From contig JAUIGQ010000002.1 in the NCBI GenBank assembly GCA_030429925.1, positions 1 through 52,086 on the forward strand: a DNA stretch of 52,086 nt, read 5' to 3'. A program made the position numbers and the translations under genes. Below the pieces are notes generated by a model. That model was not told where the DNA came from and did not search any database. It saw only the letters and a list, made by a program, of their open reading frames with translations. The stretch's first letter is position 1; each line of letters begins with the position of its first letter. Of the stretch, positions 35,808 through 44,099 are shown in pieces. Source of the stretch: Bacteroidia bacterium (GTDB taxonomy: Bacteria > Bacteroidota > Bacteroidia > Flavobacteriales_E > Vicingaceae).

Positions 35808-37103
35808 ATGAAGACTAGACTTGAAGATCTGTATGATATCTATCTAAAGCATCCTATAATCTCCAAGGACAGTAGGGAGATTACAAAAGACTGCTTGTAC
35901 TTCGCCTTATCTGGCGAGAATTTCAATGGAAATAAATTTGCTAGTGATGCATTGAGCAAGGGAGCAGCCTTTGCTGTCATTGATGATCCGGAATATAAGC
36001 AGAATGAACGTTGCTTATTGGTTGAAGACAGTCTGCAAACCCTTCAAGATCTGGCTAGATTGCACCGCAGCAAGCTAAGCATTCCTGTTATCGGGATAAC
36101 CGGCAGTAATGGAAAGACGACAACTAAAGAATTGATCAGCCAGGTTCTTTCTATGAAGTTTGACACTCATGCAACGAAAGGAAACTACAATAATCACATT
36201 GGAGTTCCTCTTACCATTCTTCAAATAAACCCTTCCCATGAAATGGCGGTGATCGAGATGGGAGCCAACCATCAAGGTGAGATCGAGTTCCTGTGTAGTA
36301 TTTCTGATCCGGATTATGGCATGATCACCAATATTGGTAAAGCACATTTAGAAGGATTTGGGGGAATAGAAGGCGTTAAAAAAGGGAAATCTGAATTGTA
36401 CAAGCATCTGGAGAAAAAGGACGGACTTGTCTTCCTGAATTTTGATGATGAAACATTAGTAGAGCTTTCAGAAAGAAATAGAACACATCTTTATGGCACC
36501 AATGAGCAATGCGATTGCAAAGCATCCTTGGATCAGTCTCACCCAAACCTAATTGGCAGTTGGAGTTATCAAAATAGAATTGGGCACATCAATAGTAAGA
36601 TCTATGGCTCTTATAATTTCTACAATATGCTAGCGGCCATCTGCATTGGAAATTTTTTCAATGTCAAGGCTGAAGATATAGACCAAGCCATCAATAATTA
36701 TGAATCATCTAACAATCGATCTGAAATAAAACGTTTTCAAGATCACACAGTATATCTTGATGCCTATAATGCAAACCCTTCAAGCACAAAGGTAGCGATC
36801 GACAATTTTGAATTATTGAATGTTGACCCTGAGTTGAAGGTTTTGATCCTTGGCGATATGTTTGAGCTTGGAGACGACAGCATCAATGAGCATAAAAGTA
36901 TTTCCGATTACGCAAAAAATAAAGGATTTGGAGAAATTCTATTTGTTGGGGAGAATTATTCTCAGGCATTGAAAGGAAAAGAAGACACTAAATGCTTCAA
37001 ATCAACTGAAGAAGCTATTGAATGGTATAAAAAGCTAAATAAAAAAGCCAAACACATCTTGATCAAGGGATCAAGAGGAATGGCTTTAGAAAAACTCTTA
37101 TGA
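35808..37103 (+). CDS. murF: UDP-N-acetylmuramoyl-tripeptide-D-alanyl-D-alanine ligase
   Basis: Cytoplasmic Mur ligase adding D-Ala-D-Ala to the peptidoglycan precursor. 431 residues: the N-terminal domain includes DSREITKDCLYFALSGENFNG, followed by the ATP loop GITGSNGKTTTKELI, YNNHIGVPLTIL, IEMGANHQGEI, ITNIGKAHLEGFGG and DAYNANPSS. The start ATG is only 11 bases downstream of the gldJ terminator stem, so expression depends on read-through or a promoter I could not identify. It is convergent with an acyl-CoA dehydrogenase. Confidence 0.96.
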   Translation: MKTRLEDLYDIYLKHPIISKDSREITKDCLYFALSGENFNGNKFASDALSKGAAFAVIDDPEYKQNERCLLVEDSLQTLQDLARLHRSKLSIPVIGITGSNGKTTTKELISQVLSMKFDTHATKGNYNNHIGVPLTILQINPSHEMAVIEMGANHQGEIEFLCSISDPDYGMITNIGKAHLEGFGGIEGVKKGKSELYKHLEKKDGLVFLNFDDETLVELSERNRTHLYGTNEQCDCKASLDQSHPNLIGSWSYQNRIGHINSKIYGSYNFYNMLAAICIGNFFNVKAEDIDQAINNYESSNNRSEIKRFQDHTVYLDAYNANPSSTKVAIDNFELLNVDPELKVLILGDMFELGDDSINEHKSISDYAKNKGFGEILFVGENYSQALKGKEDTKCFKSTEEAIEWYKKLNKKAKHILIKGSRGMALEKLL

Positions 37104-37117
37104 TCGTTCGAAACTTC

Positions 37118-38260
37118 TTATTCGTTGAGAACGGCTCTTGAGATGACAATCTTTTGCACCTCGGTAGTACCTTCATAGATTTGAGTGATCTTAGCATCTC
37201 TCATCAATCTTTCAACATGGTACTCTTTCACATAGCCGTAACCGCCATGAACCTGAACGGCCTCAATTGTGGTTTCCATTGCTACTCTAGAAGCAAATAC
37301 TTTTGCCATAGCTGAAGCCTTGTCAAAGTTCTCACCCTTATCTTTTATGTTGGCAGCCTTCAAACAAAGCAGTCTAGCAGCCTCGATCTCTGTTGCCATA
37401 TCAGCAAGCTTGAAGGCAATTGCTTGGTGCTTGTGAATTGGCTTTCCAAATGCAGCTCGCTCTTTACTATATGCTAGAGCAAGCTCATAAGCGCCAGAAG
37501 CAATACCCAATGCCTGAGCAGCAATTCCTATTCTACCGCCGGATAAAACCATCATGGCGAACTTGAATCCGAAACCATCCTCACCAATTCTATTCTCTTT
37601 AGGAACTTTTACATCACTGAACATGAGAGTATGGGTATCTGACCCTCTAATTCCCAATTTATCTTCTTTCGCCCCAACTGTAAAACCTTCCCATTCTTTC
37701 TCAACAATAAAGGCATTGATGCCTCTATGTCCTTTCTCAACATCTGTTTGTGCGATAACGATATAATAAGAAGCTGAATTCCCATTAGTGATCCAGTTCT
37801 TGGTGCCATTCAATAGGTAATGGTCTCCTTTATCAATTGCCGTAGTTCTTTGCGAGGTAGCATCTGATCCCGCCTCGGGCTCAGAAAGACAAAATGCTCC
37901 GATCTTCTCTCCTTTTGCCAACGGAACTAAATACTTTTGTTTTTGCTCTTCTGTACCGAATTTCTCCAGTCCCCAGCAAACCAGCGAATTGTTTACCGAC
38001 ATACACACTGAAGTTGAAGCATCGATCTTTGAGATCTCTTCCATTGCAAGTACATAGGAAACAGTATCCATACCGCCTCCGCCGTATTTGGGATCCACCA
38101 TCATTCCCATGAATCCGAGTTCACCCAATTGCTTTACTTCTTCAGCCGGAAATTCCTGCTTGTTGTCTCTATCGATCACGCCTGGTTTCAAAACATTCTG
38201 GGCGAAATCTCTCGCAGCATCTCTTACCGCTATTTGTTCCTCTGTAAGTTCTATATTCAT
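37118..38260 (-). CDS. Acyl-CoA dehydrogenase (short/branched-chain type)
   Basis: FAD enzyme of 380 residues, the standard length of the short-chain/butyryl-CoA group. Motifs: LGFMGMMVDPKYGGGGMDTV, FCLSEPEAGSDATSQ, NWITNGNSASYYIV, VHGGYGYVKEYHVERLMRDA and IYEGTTEVQKIV with the catalytic Glu. A well-formed TTTG-N19-TATTTTTG promoter lies upstream and overlaps the start of anmK. Substrate chain length is not determined. Confidence 0.95.
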   Translation of the reverse strand: MNIELTEEQIAVRDAARDFAQNVLKPGVIDRDNKQEFPAEEVKQLGELGFMGMMVDPKYGGGGMDTVSYVLAMEEISKIDASTSVCMSVNNSLVCWGLEKFGTEEQKQKYLVPLAKGEKIGAFCLSEPEAGSDATSQRTTAIDKGDHYLLNGTKNWITNGNSASYYIVIAQTDVEKGHRGINAFIVEKEWEGFTVGAKEDKLGIRGSDTHTLMFSDVKVPKENRIGEDGFGFKFAMMVLSGGRIGIAAQALGIASGAYELALAYSKERAAFGKPIHKHQAIAFKLADMATEIEAARLLCLKAANIKDKGENFDKASAMAKVFASRVAMETTIEAVQVHGGYGYVKEYHVERLMRDAKITQIYEGTTEVQKIVISRAVLNE

Positions 38261-38287
38261 ACCTTTATTTTTTCCTTAAACGGCTTG

Positions 38288-38318
38288 CAAAAATAATCTA
38301 TTTACCGTCTTGAGCAAA
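38288..38318 (-). promoter_or_regulatory. Promoter of the 37118-38260 acyl-CoA dehydrogenase
   Basis: On the minus strand TTTG (38318-38315), a 19-base spacer, then TATTTTTG (38295-38288) gives a perfect Bacteroidota promoter. Its -33 box lies inside the first codons of the divergent anmK gene. Confidence 0.72.
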
Positions 38319-39383
38319 GAATTAGAAATCTACAAGATCGTTGGACTTATGTCTGGCTCATCATTAGACGGACTTGATATCTGCCTAGCCCATTTTTGGT
38401 TAGAAGATGAACAATGGAAATACGATATAGTTTCAGCCACTACTGTAGAATATTCTAAAGATTGGAAAAAGCGTTTAGTGAATGCAAAAGATCTTGATGG
38501 CATTGAGCTTTCTGTCCTAGATAGGGAATACGGAACCTTTCTGGGAACAACTGCATTGAATTTTTTAAATACCATCAATGAAGATGCAAATTATATAGCT
38601 TCTCATGGTCATACTATCTTTCATCAAATAGATAAGAAACTGAGTCTTCAGATAGGCCATGGAGCCTTTCTCTCAGCTTCCTCTGGACTGAAAACCATCT
38701 CAGATTTTAGATCCTTGGATACAGCCTACGGAGGCCAAGGAGCTCCTCTTGTTCCTACAGCTGAAAAATATCTGTTTCCTGAAATAAACTATTTCTTGAA
38801 CATTGGAGGCATTGCAAATATTTCTGTTCATCAGGAAGAAAAGATATTGGGCTTTGATATTTGCCCTGCAAATCAGGTCCTGAATTATTTGAGCAGAAAA
38901 TACTTCGATATAGACTACGACAAGAATGGAGAAATTGCAAGAAGTGGGGAGCTGAACACTAAATTGCTAGAGGAACTCAATAAGATCAAATTCTATCATG
39001 AACCTGCGCCAAAGTCTCTAGGTAGAGAATTTACTGAAATCGAGATCTATCCTATTCTTGACCAATCAGAATTAAACGGGAGTGATCTCCTTTGCACCTA
39101 TACCCATCATATTGCCGAGCAAATGGCAGCAAGCTTTAAAGAGTACGCTCAACAACCTAAAGTTATGATCAGTGGCGGTGGTGCATACAACCAATTCTTG
39201 ATCGAACTTCTTGAATACAATAATGTTCAGATGATAGATATTGACGACCAACTTATCAATTTCAAGGAGGCTTTGAGTTTTGCTTTTTTGGGTTTACTGA
39301 GAATACAAGGGGAACCAAATGTTCTTTCAACGATCAGTGGAGCTTCAAAAGATAGCTGTGGTGGAAGCATATTTTTTCCTTAA
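38310..39383 (+). CDS. anmK: Anhydro-N-acetylmuramic acid kinase
   Basis: Peptidoglycan-recycling kinase converting anhydro-MurNAc to MurNAc-6-phosphate. 357 residues: VGLMSGSSLDGLDICLAHF at the N-terminus, ASHGHTIFHQ, SDFRSLDTAYGGQGAPLVPT, NIGGIANIS, FDICPANQVLNY and ISGGGAYNQFLIELL. TTG start at 38310 gives the usual ~13 residues before the first motif. It lies near murF, matching a cell-wall theme. Its first codons overlap the divergent gene's -33 element. Confidence 0.95.
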   Translation: MSKELEIYKIVGLMSGSSLDGLDICLAHFWLEDEQWKYDIVSATTVEYSKDWKKRLVNAKDLDGIELSVLDREYGTFLGTTALNFLNTINEDANYIASHGHTIFHQIDKKLSLQIGHGAFLSASSGLKTISDFRSLDTAYGGQGAPLVPTAEKYLFPEINYFLNIGGIANISVHQEEKILGFDICPANQVLNYLSRKYFDIDYDKNGEIARSGELNTKLLEELNKIKFYHEPAPKSLGREFTEIEIYPILDQSELNGSDLLCTYTHHIAEQMAASFKEYAQQPKVMISGGGAYNQFLIELLEYNNVQMIDIDDQLINFKEALSFAFLGLLRIQGEPNVLSTISGASKDSCGGSIFFP

Positions 39384-39426
39384 AAAAGTAATGGGATTCT
39401 ACCCCAAGTAGGCAACATAAAATTGA

Positions 39427-39434
39427 TACTTTTG
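39427..39434 (+). promoter_or_regulatory. Putative -7 promoter element of the 39454 dehydrogenase
   Basis: TACTTTTG matches TAnnTTTG exactly 19 bases before the ATG. No TTG was seen at the normal -33 distance. Confidence 0.5.
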
Positions 39435-39453
39435 CGTCAAAATTTTTAGCCCT

Positions 39454-40680
39454 ATGTTGGAGCTCTTAAAGCAGTACGAAGGCAAGCAAGCCGAGATCGT
39501 TTTTGAATGGAAAGATTCAGAGACAGAAGCTGAAGGTTGGGTAGTGATCAACTCCCTAAGAGGTGGTGCCGCCGGAGGTGGTACAAGAATGAGAAAAGGT
39601 CTTGACAAACATGAAGTTACCTCTTTGGCCAAAACCATGGAGATCAAATTTACAGTTTCAGGACCTCCTATTGGTGGGGCACAATCAGGTATCAATTTCG
39701 ATCCATCAGACCCGAGGAAAGAAGGCGTTCTAAAGCGCTGGTTCAAAGCTGTTTCTCCTCTGCTAAAAAGTTATTATGGTACCGGAGGTGATCTCAATGT
39801 TGATGAGATCCATGAAGTAATTCCAATTACTGAAGAGGCCGGTGTTTGGCATCCTCAAGAAGGTGTTTTTAACGGGCACTTTCAACCATCTGAAGCTGAA
39901 AAGATCAATAGGATTGGACAGTTAAGACATGGAGTATTAAAAGTGATTGAAGATCCTGTTTTCAGTCCGGACGTTAGCAAAAAATATGTTGTTGCGGATA
40001 TGATCACCGGATATGGAGTTGCAGAATCAGTAAAGCACTTTTACAATATTTATGGTGGAGAGCTGAAGGGCAAAAGAGCAGTCATTCAAGGTTGGGGCAA
40101 TGTAGGTTCAGCCGCTGCTTATTATCTATCTCAATCGGGAGCTAAGATCGTAGGTATCATAGATAGAAATGGAGGATTGATCAATGAGGAAGGATATTCT
40201 TTTGAAGAGATCAGGGAACTGTTCACCTCTAAAAAAGGCAATCAGTTGCATTCTGATAATATGATGTCATTTGAGGAAGTTAATGATAGGATCTGGAATA
40301 TAGATGCAGAGATATTCTTACCTTGTGCAGCCTCTCGATTAATTACCAAAGATCAACTTGACAGAATGTTAAGTTCAAAACTGGAAGTCATTTCTGCAGG
40401 AGCAAATGTGCCGTTTGCCGATCCTGAGATCTTCTTTGGTCCAATCGCAAAATATGCAGATGAGAAAGTTAGCGTTATACCTGACTTTATCTCCAATTGT
40501 GGAATGGCAAGGGTATTTGCTTATTTGATGTCTTCAAAGGCCAGCATGATGGACGAAGACATCTTCAATGATACTTCAGAAACGATCAAAAAAGCACTTA
40601 TTGAAGTGAATAATAGATCTAATAGTAAACTTGAGATTGCGCAAAACGCTTTCAAAATAGCTTTAGATAAATTAATGTAA
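39454..40680 (+). CDS. Glu/Leu/Phe/Val dehydrogenase family protein with altered active site
   Basis: 408 residues of the NAD(P)-dependent amino-acid dehydrogenase family. The N-terminal substrate domain includes WVVINSLRGGAAGGGTRMRKG, the conserved Lys65 in MEIKFTVSG, and YYGTGGDLNVDEI with the catalytic-site Asp. A Rossmann domain follows (VIQGWGNVGSAAAYYL). The normally invariant Lys of the PxGGxKxG loop is replaced: the sequence is PPIGGAQSGINFDP, with Gln77 encoded by CAA at 39682-39684. Activity may therefore be lost or changed. nhaD follows after 13 bases. Confidence 0.88.
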   Translation: MLELLKQYEGKQAEIVFEWKDSETEAEGWVVINSLRGGAAGGGTRMRKGLDKHEVTSLAKTMEIKFTVSGPPIGGAQSGINFDPSDPRKEGVLKRWFKAVSPLLKSYYGTGGDLNVDEIHEVIPITEEAGVWHPQEGVFNGHFQPSEAEKINRIGQLRHGVLKVIEDPVFSPDVSKKYVVADMITGYGVAESVKHFYNIYGGELKGKRAVIQGWGNVGSAAAYYLSQSGAKIVGIIDRNGGLINEEGYSFEEIRELFTSKKGNQLHSDNMMSFEEVNDRIWNIDAEIFLPCAASRLITKDQLDRMLSSKLEVISAGANVPFADPEIFFGPIAKYADEKVSVIPDFISNCGMARVFAYLMSSKASMMDEDIFNDTSETIKKALIEVNNRSNSKLEIAQNAFKIALDKLM

Positions 40681-40693
40681 AAAAGCAGGCAGG

Positions 40694-42106
40694 ATGTACA
40701 CATTGATGGTAGTAATATTCATTTTGGGCTATATAATGATAGCCTTTGAACATCCTCTGAGAATAGACAAGGCTGCCCCTGCTTTATTAATTGCTGTATT
40801 AGGCTGGGTAGCTTATGTATTCGGGATGGAAGAGATCCTTTCGAACAGCAGCTCTTTCTTGGCCTATGTAGATCCACAGGGAGACTTCAACATAAAGGAG
40901 CTGATCAACGAGCACGGGCACCATTTCATTGTTCATGAGCTTGGACACCACCTCACTCATCATTCCGAGATCATATTCTTCCTGATTGGTGCTATGACAA
41001 TTGTGGAACTGATAGATGCACATGAAGGTTTTGCGGTGATCACCAATAAGATCAAGACTACCAATAAAGTTAAGTTGCTCTGGATCATTTGTATCCTAAC
41101 TTTCTTTTTCTCTGCTGCCCTTGACAACCTTACCACTTCAATTGTGATGATCTCCTTACTTCGAAAATTAGTTGCCGATAAAAAGGACCGTTGGTTCTTC
41201 GCAGGATTAGTCATCATTTCTGCCAATGCCGGTGGCGCATGGTCGCCTATTGGGGATGTCACCACAACCATGCTATGGATCGGAAAGCAGATCTCTGCTG
41301 CCAATGTCATCACCGAACTATTTGTTCCTAGCTTGATCTGTATGCTAATTCCATTGCTCTTTTTGACCTTTACTCAAAAAGGAGAGATAAGAAGACCGGA
41401 AGAACAATCAGAAACGGAGCATGTGCTTGACAAGACAACTGCATTTGAAAGGAATTTGATCTTTTTCCTTGGAGTTGGATTATTGCTTTTTGTACCTGTC
41501 TTTAAAACCTTTACCCATCTTCCACCTTATATGGGGATGATGTTCGGATTGGGTGTACTTTGGGTAGTTACAGAAGTGATCCACAGAAGCAAGAATCACG
41601 AGATCAAATCTGAACTATCAGTTATTGGTGTGTTGAGAAAGATCGATATTGTTAGTGTTCTCTTTTTCTTAGGAATTCTGATCGCCATTTCAAGTTTGCA
41701 ATCTGCCGGTCATTTAACAAAAATGGCCCAACTTCTAGACGAAAATCTTGGCAATATTTATTTGGTGAATTTATTCATTGGATTGCTATCAGCAGTTGTA
41801 GACAATGTTCCTTTGGTAGCTGCTTCAATGGGTATGTATCCAATCGTATCTCCTGAACTTCTCAGCACTCTTAGTCCTGAAAATGCCGAATACTACAAAC
41901 ATTTTGTTCAGGATGGTAATTTCTGGGAATTCTTGGCCTATTGTGCCGGTACAGGTGGAAGTGCCTTGATCATCGGCTCTGCAGCCGGAGTTGCAGTGAT
42001 GGGTATGGAAAGGATCGACTTTATCTGGTACTTGAAGAAGATGAGCCTTTTGGCCATTTTGGGGTATGCTGCAGGAGCTGCTTATTACATTGCTGTAGTA
42101 GCCTAA
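40694..42106 (+). CDS. nhaD: NhaD-family Na+/H+ antiporter
   Basis: Inner-membrane sodium/proton exchanger of 470 residues with about 11-12 hydrophobic helices. It includes LIGAMTIVELIDAHEGF, FFSAALDNLTTSIVMISLL, ISANAGGAWSPIGDVTTTML and SAVVDNVPLVAASMGMYP, the helix-break DN/NP motifs of the ArsB/NhaD group. A His-rich loop, INEHGHHFIVHELGHHLTHH (residues 71-90, eight His), follows the first helices. It follows the dehydrogenase gene closely and is probably co-transcribed. Confidence 0.93.
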   Translation: MYTLMVVIFILGYIMIAFEHPLRIDKAAPALLIAVLGWVAYVFGMEEILSNSSSFLAYVDPQGDFNIKELINEHGHHFIVHELGHHLTHHSEIIFFLIGAMTIVELIDAHEGFAVITNKIKTTNKVKLLWIICILTFFFSAALDNLTTSIVMISLLRKLVADKKDRWFFAGLVIISANAGGAWSPIGDVTTTMLWIGKQISAANVITELFVPSLICMLIPLLFLTFTQKGEIRRPEEQSETEHVLDKTTAFERNLIFFLGVGLLLFVPVFKTFTHLPPYMGMMFGLGVLWVVTEVIHRSKNHEIKSELSVIGVLRKIDIVSVLFFLGILIAISSLQSAGHLTKMAQLLDENLGNIYLVNLFIGLLSAVVDNVPLVAASMGMYPIVSPELLSTLSPENAEYYKHFVQDGNFWEFLAYCAGTGGSALIIGSAAGVAVMGMERIDFIWYLKKMSLLAILGYAAGAAYYIAVVA

Positions 42107-42142
42107 ACTCCCTACAATAAAACTAACAGTTTCATGTTTACA

Positions 42143-42164
42143 AGTCGGGCTGCTTAGACCGACT
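42143..42164 (+). other. Small hairpin upstream of the exbB operon
   Basis: AGTCGG at 42143-42148 pairs with CCGACT at 42159-42164 around a 10-base loop within the 108-base nhaD-exbB gap. No T-tract follows, so a terminator function is uncertain; it may be a leader structure. Confidence 0.35.
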
Positions 42165-42214
42165 GAGCATTCCTTTACTCATAATTTAGTGAAGGTCATA
42201 AATACCGCTCGAGC

Positions 42215-42928
42215 ATGAATATACCATTTTGTCAGATCAACCTTTCTGATCAAGCTGCAGAAGCAGCTACAGAAGGAACAGAAACTACAGTCGAAACACT
42301 TTCAATCTTAGAATTGATCACCTCAGGAGGAGTGGGTGGAATACTGATCATGTTGACCCTCTTTGTCCTCTCTGTCATTGCTGTTTACATTTTCGTAGAA
42401 AGGTATATGACCATCAAGAAGGCCGCTCAAGAGGATGTCAATTTCATGAATGAGATCAAAGATTTTATACATGATGGCAAATTGGAAGCGGCGAGATCTC
42501 TTTGTAAAAACACCCCTACCCCAATTGCAAGGATGATTGAGAAGGGAGTTAATAGAATTGGTAAACCATTAGGAGATATTGCTGAAGCAATTGAAAATAC
42601 AGGTAAGCTAGAGCTATTCAAATTAGAGAAGAACCTTGCCACCTTAGCAACCATTTCAGGTGCCGCTCCAATGATCGGATTCCTGGGAACTGTGATCGGG
42701 ATGATCCTGGCGTTTCATGAAATGGCTTCCGCCGGTGGGAACATTGATGTTGAAATGTTGGCAGAAGGGATCTATACAGCCATGGTAACTACAGTTGCAG
42801 GTTTGGTTGTTGGGATCGTAGCCTATATTGCTTATAACCTCTTAGTGGCAAAGGTTGAAAAGGTAGTTTTCAAAATGGAAGCAAGAACAACGGAATTCAT
42901 GGACATCCTAAACGAACCTGGAAAATAA
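42215..42928 (+). CDS. MotA/TolQ/ExbB proton-channel family protein
   Basis: Inner-membrane proton-channel subunit energising outer-membrane processes. 237 residues: helix 1 (about 42-66, IMLTLFVLSVIAVYIFVERY) and the conserved C-terminal pair of helices (LATISGAAPMIGFLGTVIGMI and MVTTVAGLVVGIVAYIAYN). The TolQ/ExbB signature lies in GFLGTVIGM. The stop overlaps the start of exbD in TAATG. First gene of the exbB-exbD-tonB-like-folC operon. Confidence 0.94.
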   Translation: MNIPFCQINLSDQAAEAATEGTETTVETLSILELITSGGVGGILIMLTLFVLSVIAVYIFVERYMTIKKAAQEDVNFMNEIKDFIHDGKLEAARSLCKNTPTPIARMIEKGVNRIGKPLGDIAEAIENTGKLELFKLEKNLATLATISGAAPMIGFLGTVIGMILAFHEMASAGGNIDVEMLAEGIYTAMVTTVAGLVVGIVAYIAYNLLVAKVEKVVFKMEARTTEFMDILNEPGK

Positions 42929-43320
42929 TGGCCATACGAACAAGAAATAAAGTAAGTCCCAATTTTAATATGTCGTCAATGACCGACATAGTTTTCCTAT
43001 TGCTGATCTTCTTTATGCTCACCTCTACTCTGGTTAGTCCTAATGCATTAAAGTTGTTATTGCCAAATAGCTCTAGCAAAACCTTGGCTCCGCAAACCGT
43101 TTCTGTTTCAATTACAGAGGCATTGGATTACTATGTAGATAAAGAGCAGGTTCCTTTTGCCAATTTAGAGATGAGAATTTTAGAGAAGATGGGCAATAAT
43201 CCGGATAATTCTATCATTCTACATGTAGACAAATCCATCGCAGTGGAAGAAGCTGTAAAAGTAATGGATATTGCTAGCAGGAATAAACTAAAAATGGTTC
43301 TGGCTACAAAGCCCAACTAA
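42928..43320 (+). CDS. ExbD/TolR-family biopolymer transport protein
   Basis: 130-residue partner of the ExbB/TolQ channel. A short cytoplasmic N-terminus (KVSPNFNMSSMTD) leads into one membrane helix (IVFLLLIFFMLTSTLV) whose Asp (MTDIVF) is the proton-carrying residue. A periplasmic domain ends MVLATKPN. Overlaps both neighbours by one base, so the three energisation subunits are tightly coupled. Confidence 0.94.
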   Translation: MAIRTRNKVSPNFNMSSMTDIVFLLLIFFMLTSTLVSPNALKLLLPNSSSKTLAPQTVSVSITEALDYYVDKEQVPFANLEMRILEKMGNNPDNSIILHVDKSIAVEEAVKVMDIASRNKLKMVLATKPN

Positions 43321-44099
43321 TGGAAAAGGAAGAGGATAAGAATAAGAAACGTGGACTACTGACCAGCATCATCCTTCATTTGATGCTGATACTGATGTTT
43401 GCATTCTTTGGAATGTCCTACACTATTCCTCCCCCTGAAGAAGAAGGGATCACTATCAACTTTGGTTATGTTGAGGCCGGAAGTGGAGAAGTACAATCCA
43501 GCAATCCGGAAACATCTCCTCAAGAACAAACAGAACAACAAGAAGAAGTTGAGGAAGTAGAAGAAGCTGTATCCCAAGAGGAAATCTTAGAACAAAGTGT
43601 AGAAGAATCTGCCTCAGTAACTAAAAAAGAAGAAAAGAAGAAGGAGGAGGAAGCAAAAGAAGAAGTTCCTGAGCCTGATAAGAATTTAAGCGACGCCTTG
43701 AATAAATGGAAGAACAAGAAAGATCAATCCACAGAAGGAGATGGAACCACGGATCAAGCAGGAGATCAAGGCTCGTTGGACGGTGATCCCAATAGCAAAA
43801 ATTATACAGGTGGGGGCAGCGGCGATGGAACAAGCTTCAATCTGAGTGGAAGGGCCATGCTTAGCTCACCAAAGATCAAGGATGATTCTCAAGATGAGGG
43901 AACAGTAGTGGTGGATATTATTGTTGATAAATATGGTAATGTACTAAGAGCAAACCCAGGTGCAAGAGGATCTACAACAACAAGTCCTATTCTTTATAAA
44001 AAGGCAAAAGAAGCAGCCATGAGCACAAAGTTCAATGCCAATCCAAATGCTCCGGAAGAGCAAAAAGGACAGATGACCTTTAAATTCATTCTCAATTGA
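43320..44099 (+). CDS. TonB/TolA-like energy transducer
   Basis: 259 residues: cytoplasmic basic start, one membrane helix (about 13-36, TSIILHLMLILMFAFFGMSY), then a long Glu/Gln/Lys-rich low-complexity spacer (about 55-150) spanning the periplasm. A TonB-type C-terminal domain follows (GTVVVDIIVDKYGNVLRANPG...KAKEAAMSTKF...MTFKFIL). Order after exbB and exbD supports the role of passing proton-motive energy to the outer membrane. The tip is at the divergent end of the TonB family, so TonB versus TolA cannot be decided. Confidence 0.88.
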   Translation: MEKEEDKNKKRGLLTSIILHLMLILMFAFFGMSYTIPPPEEEGITINFGYVEAGSGEVQSSNPETSPQEQTEQQEEVEEVEEAVSQEEILEQSVEESASVTKKEEKKKEEEAKEEVPEPDKNLSDALNKWKNKKDQSTEGDGTTDQAGDQGSLDGDPNSKNYTGGGSGDGTSFNLSGRAMLSSPKIKDDSQDEGTVVVDIIVDKYGNVLRANPGARGSTTTSPILYKKAKEAAMSTKFNANPNAPEEQKGQMTFKFILN

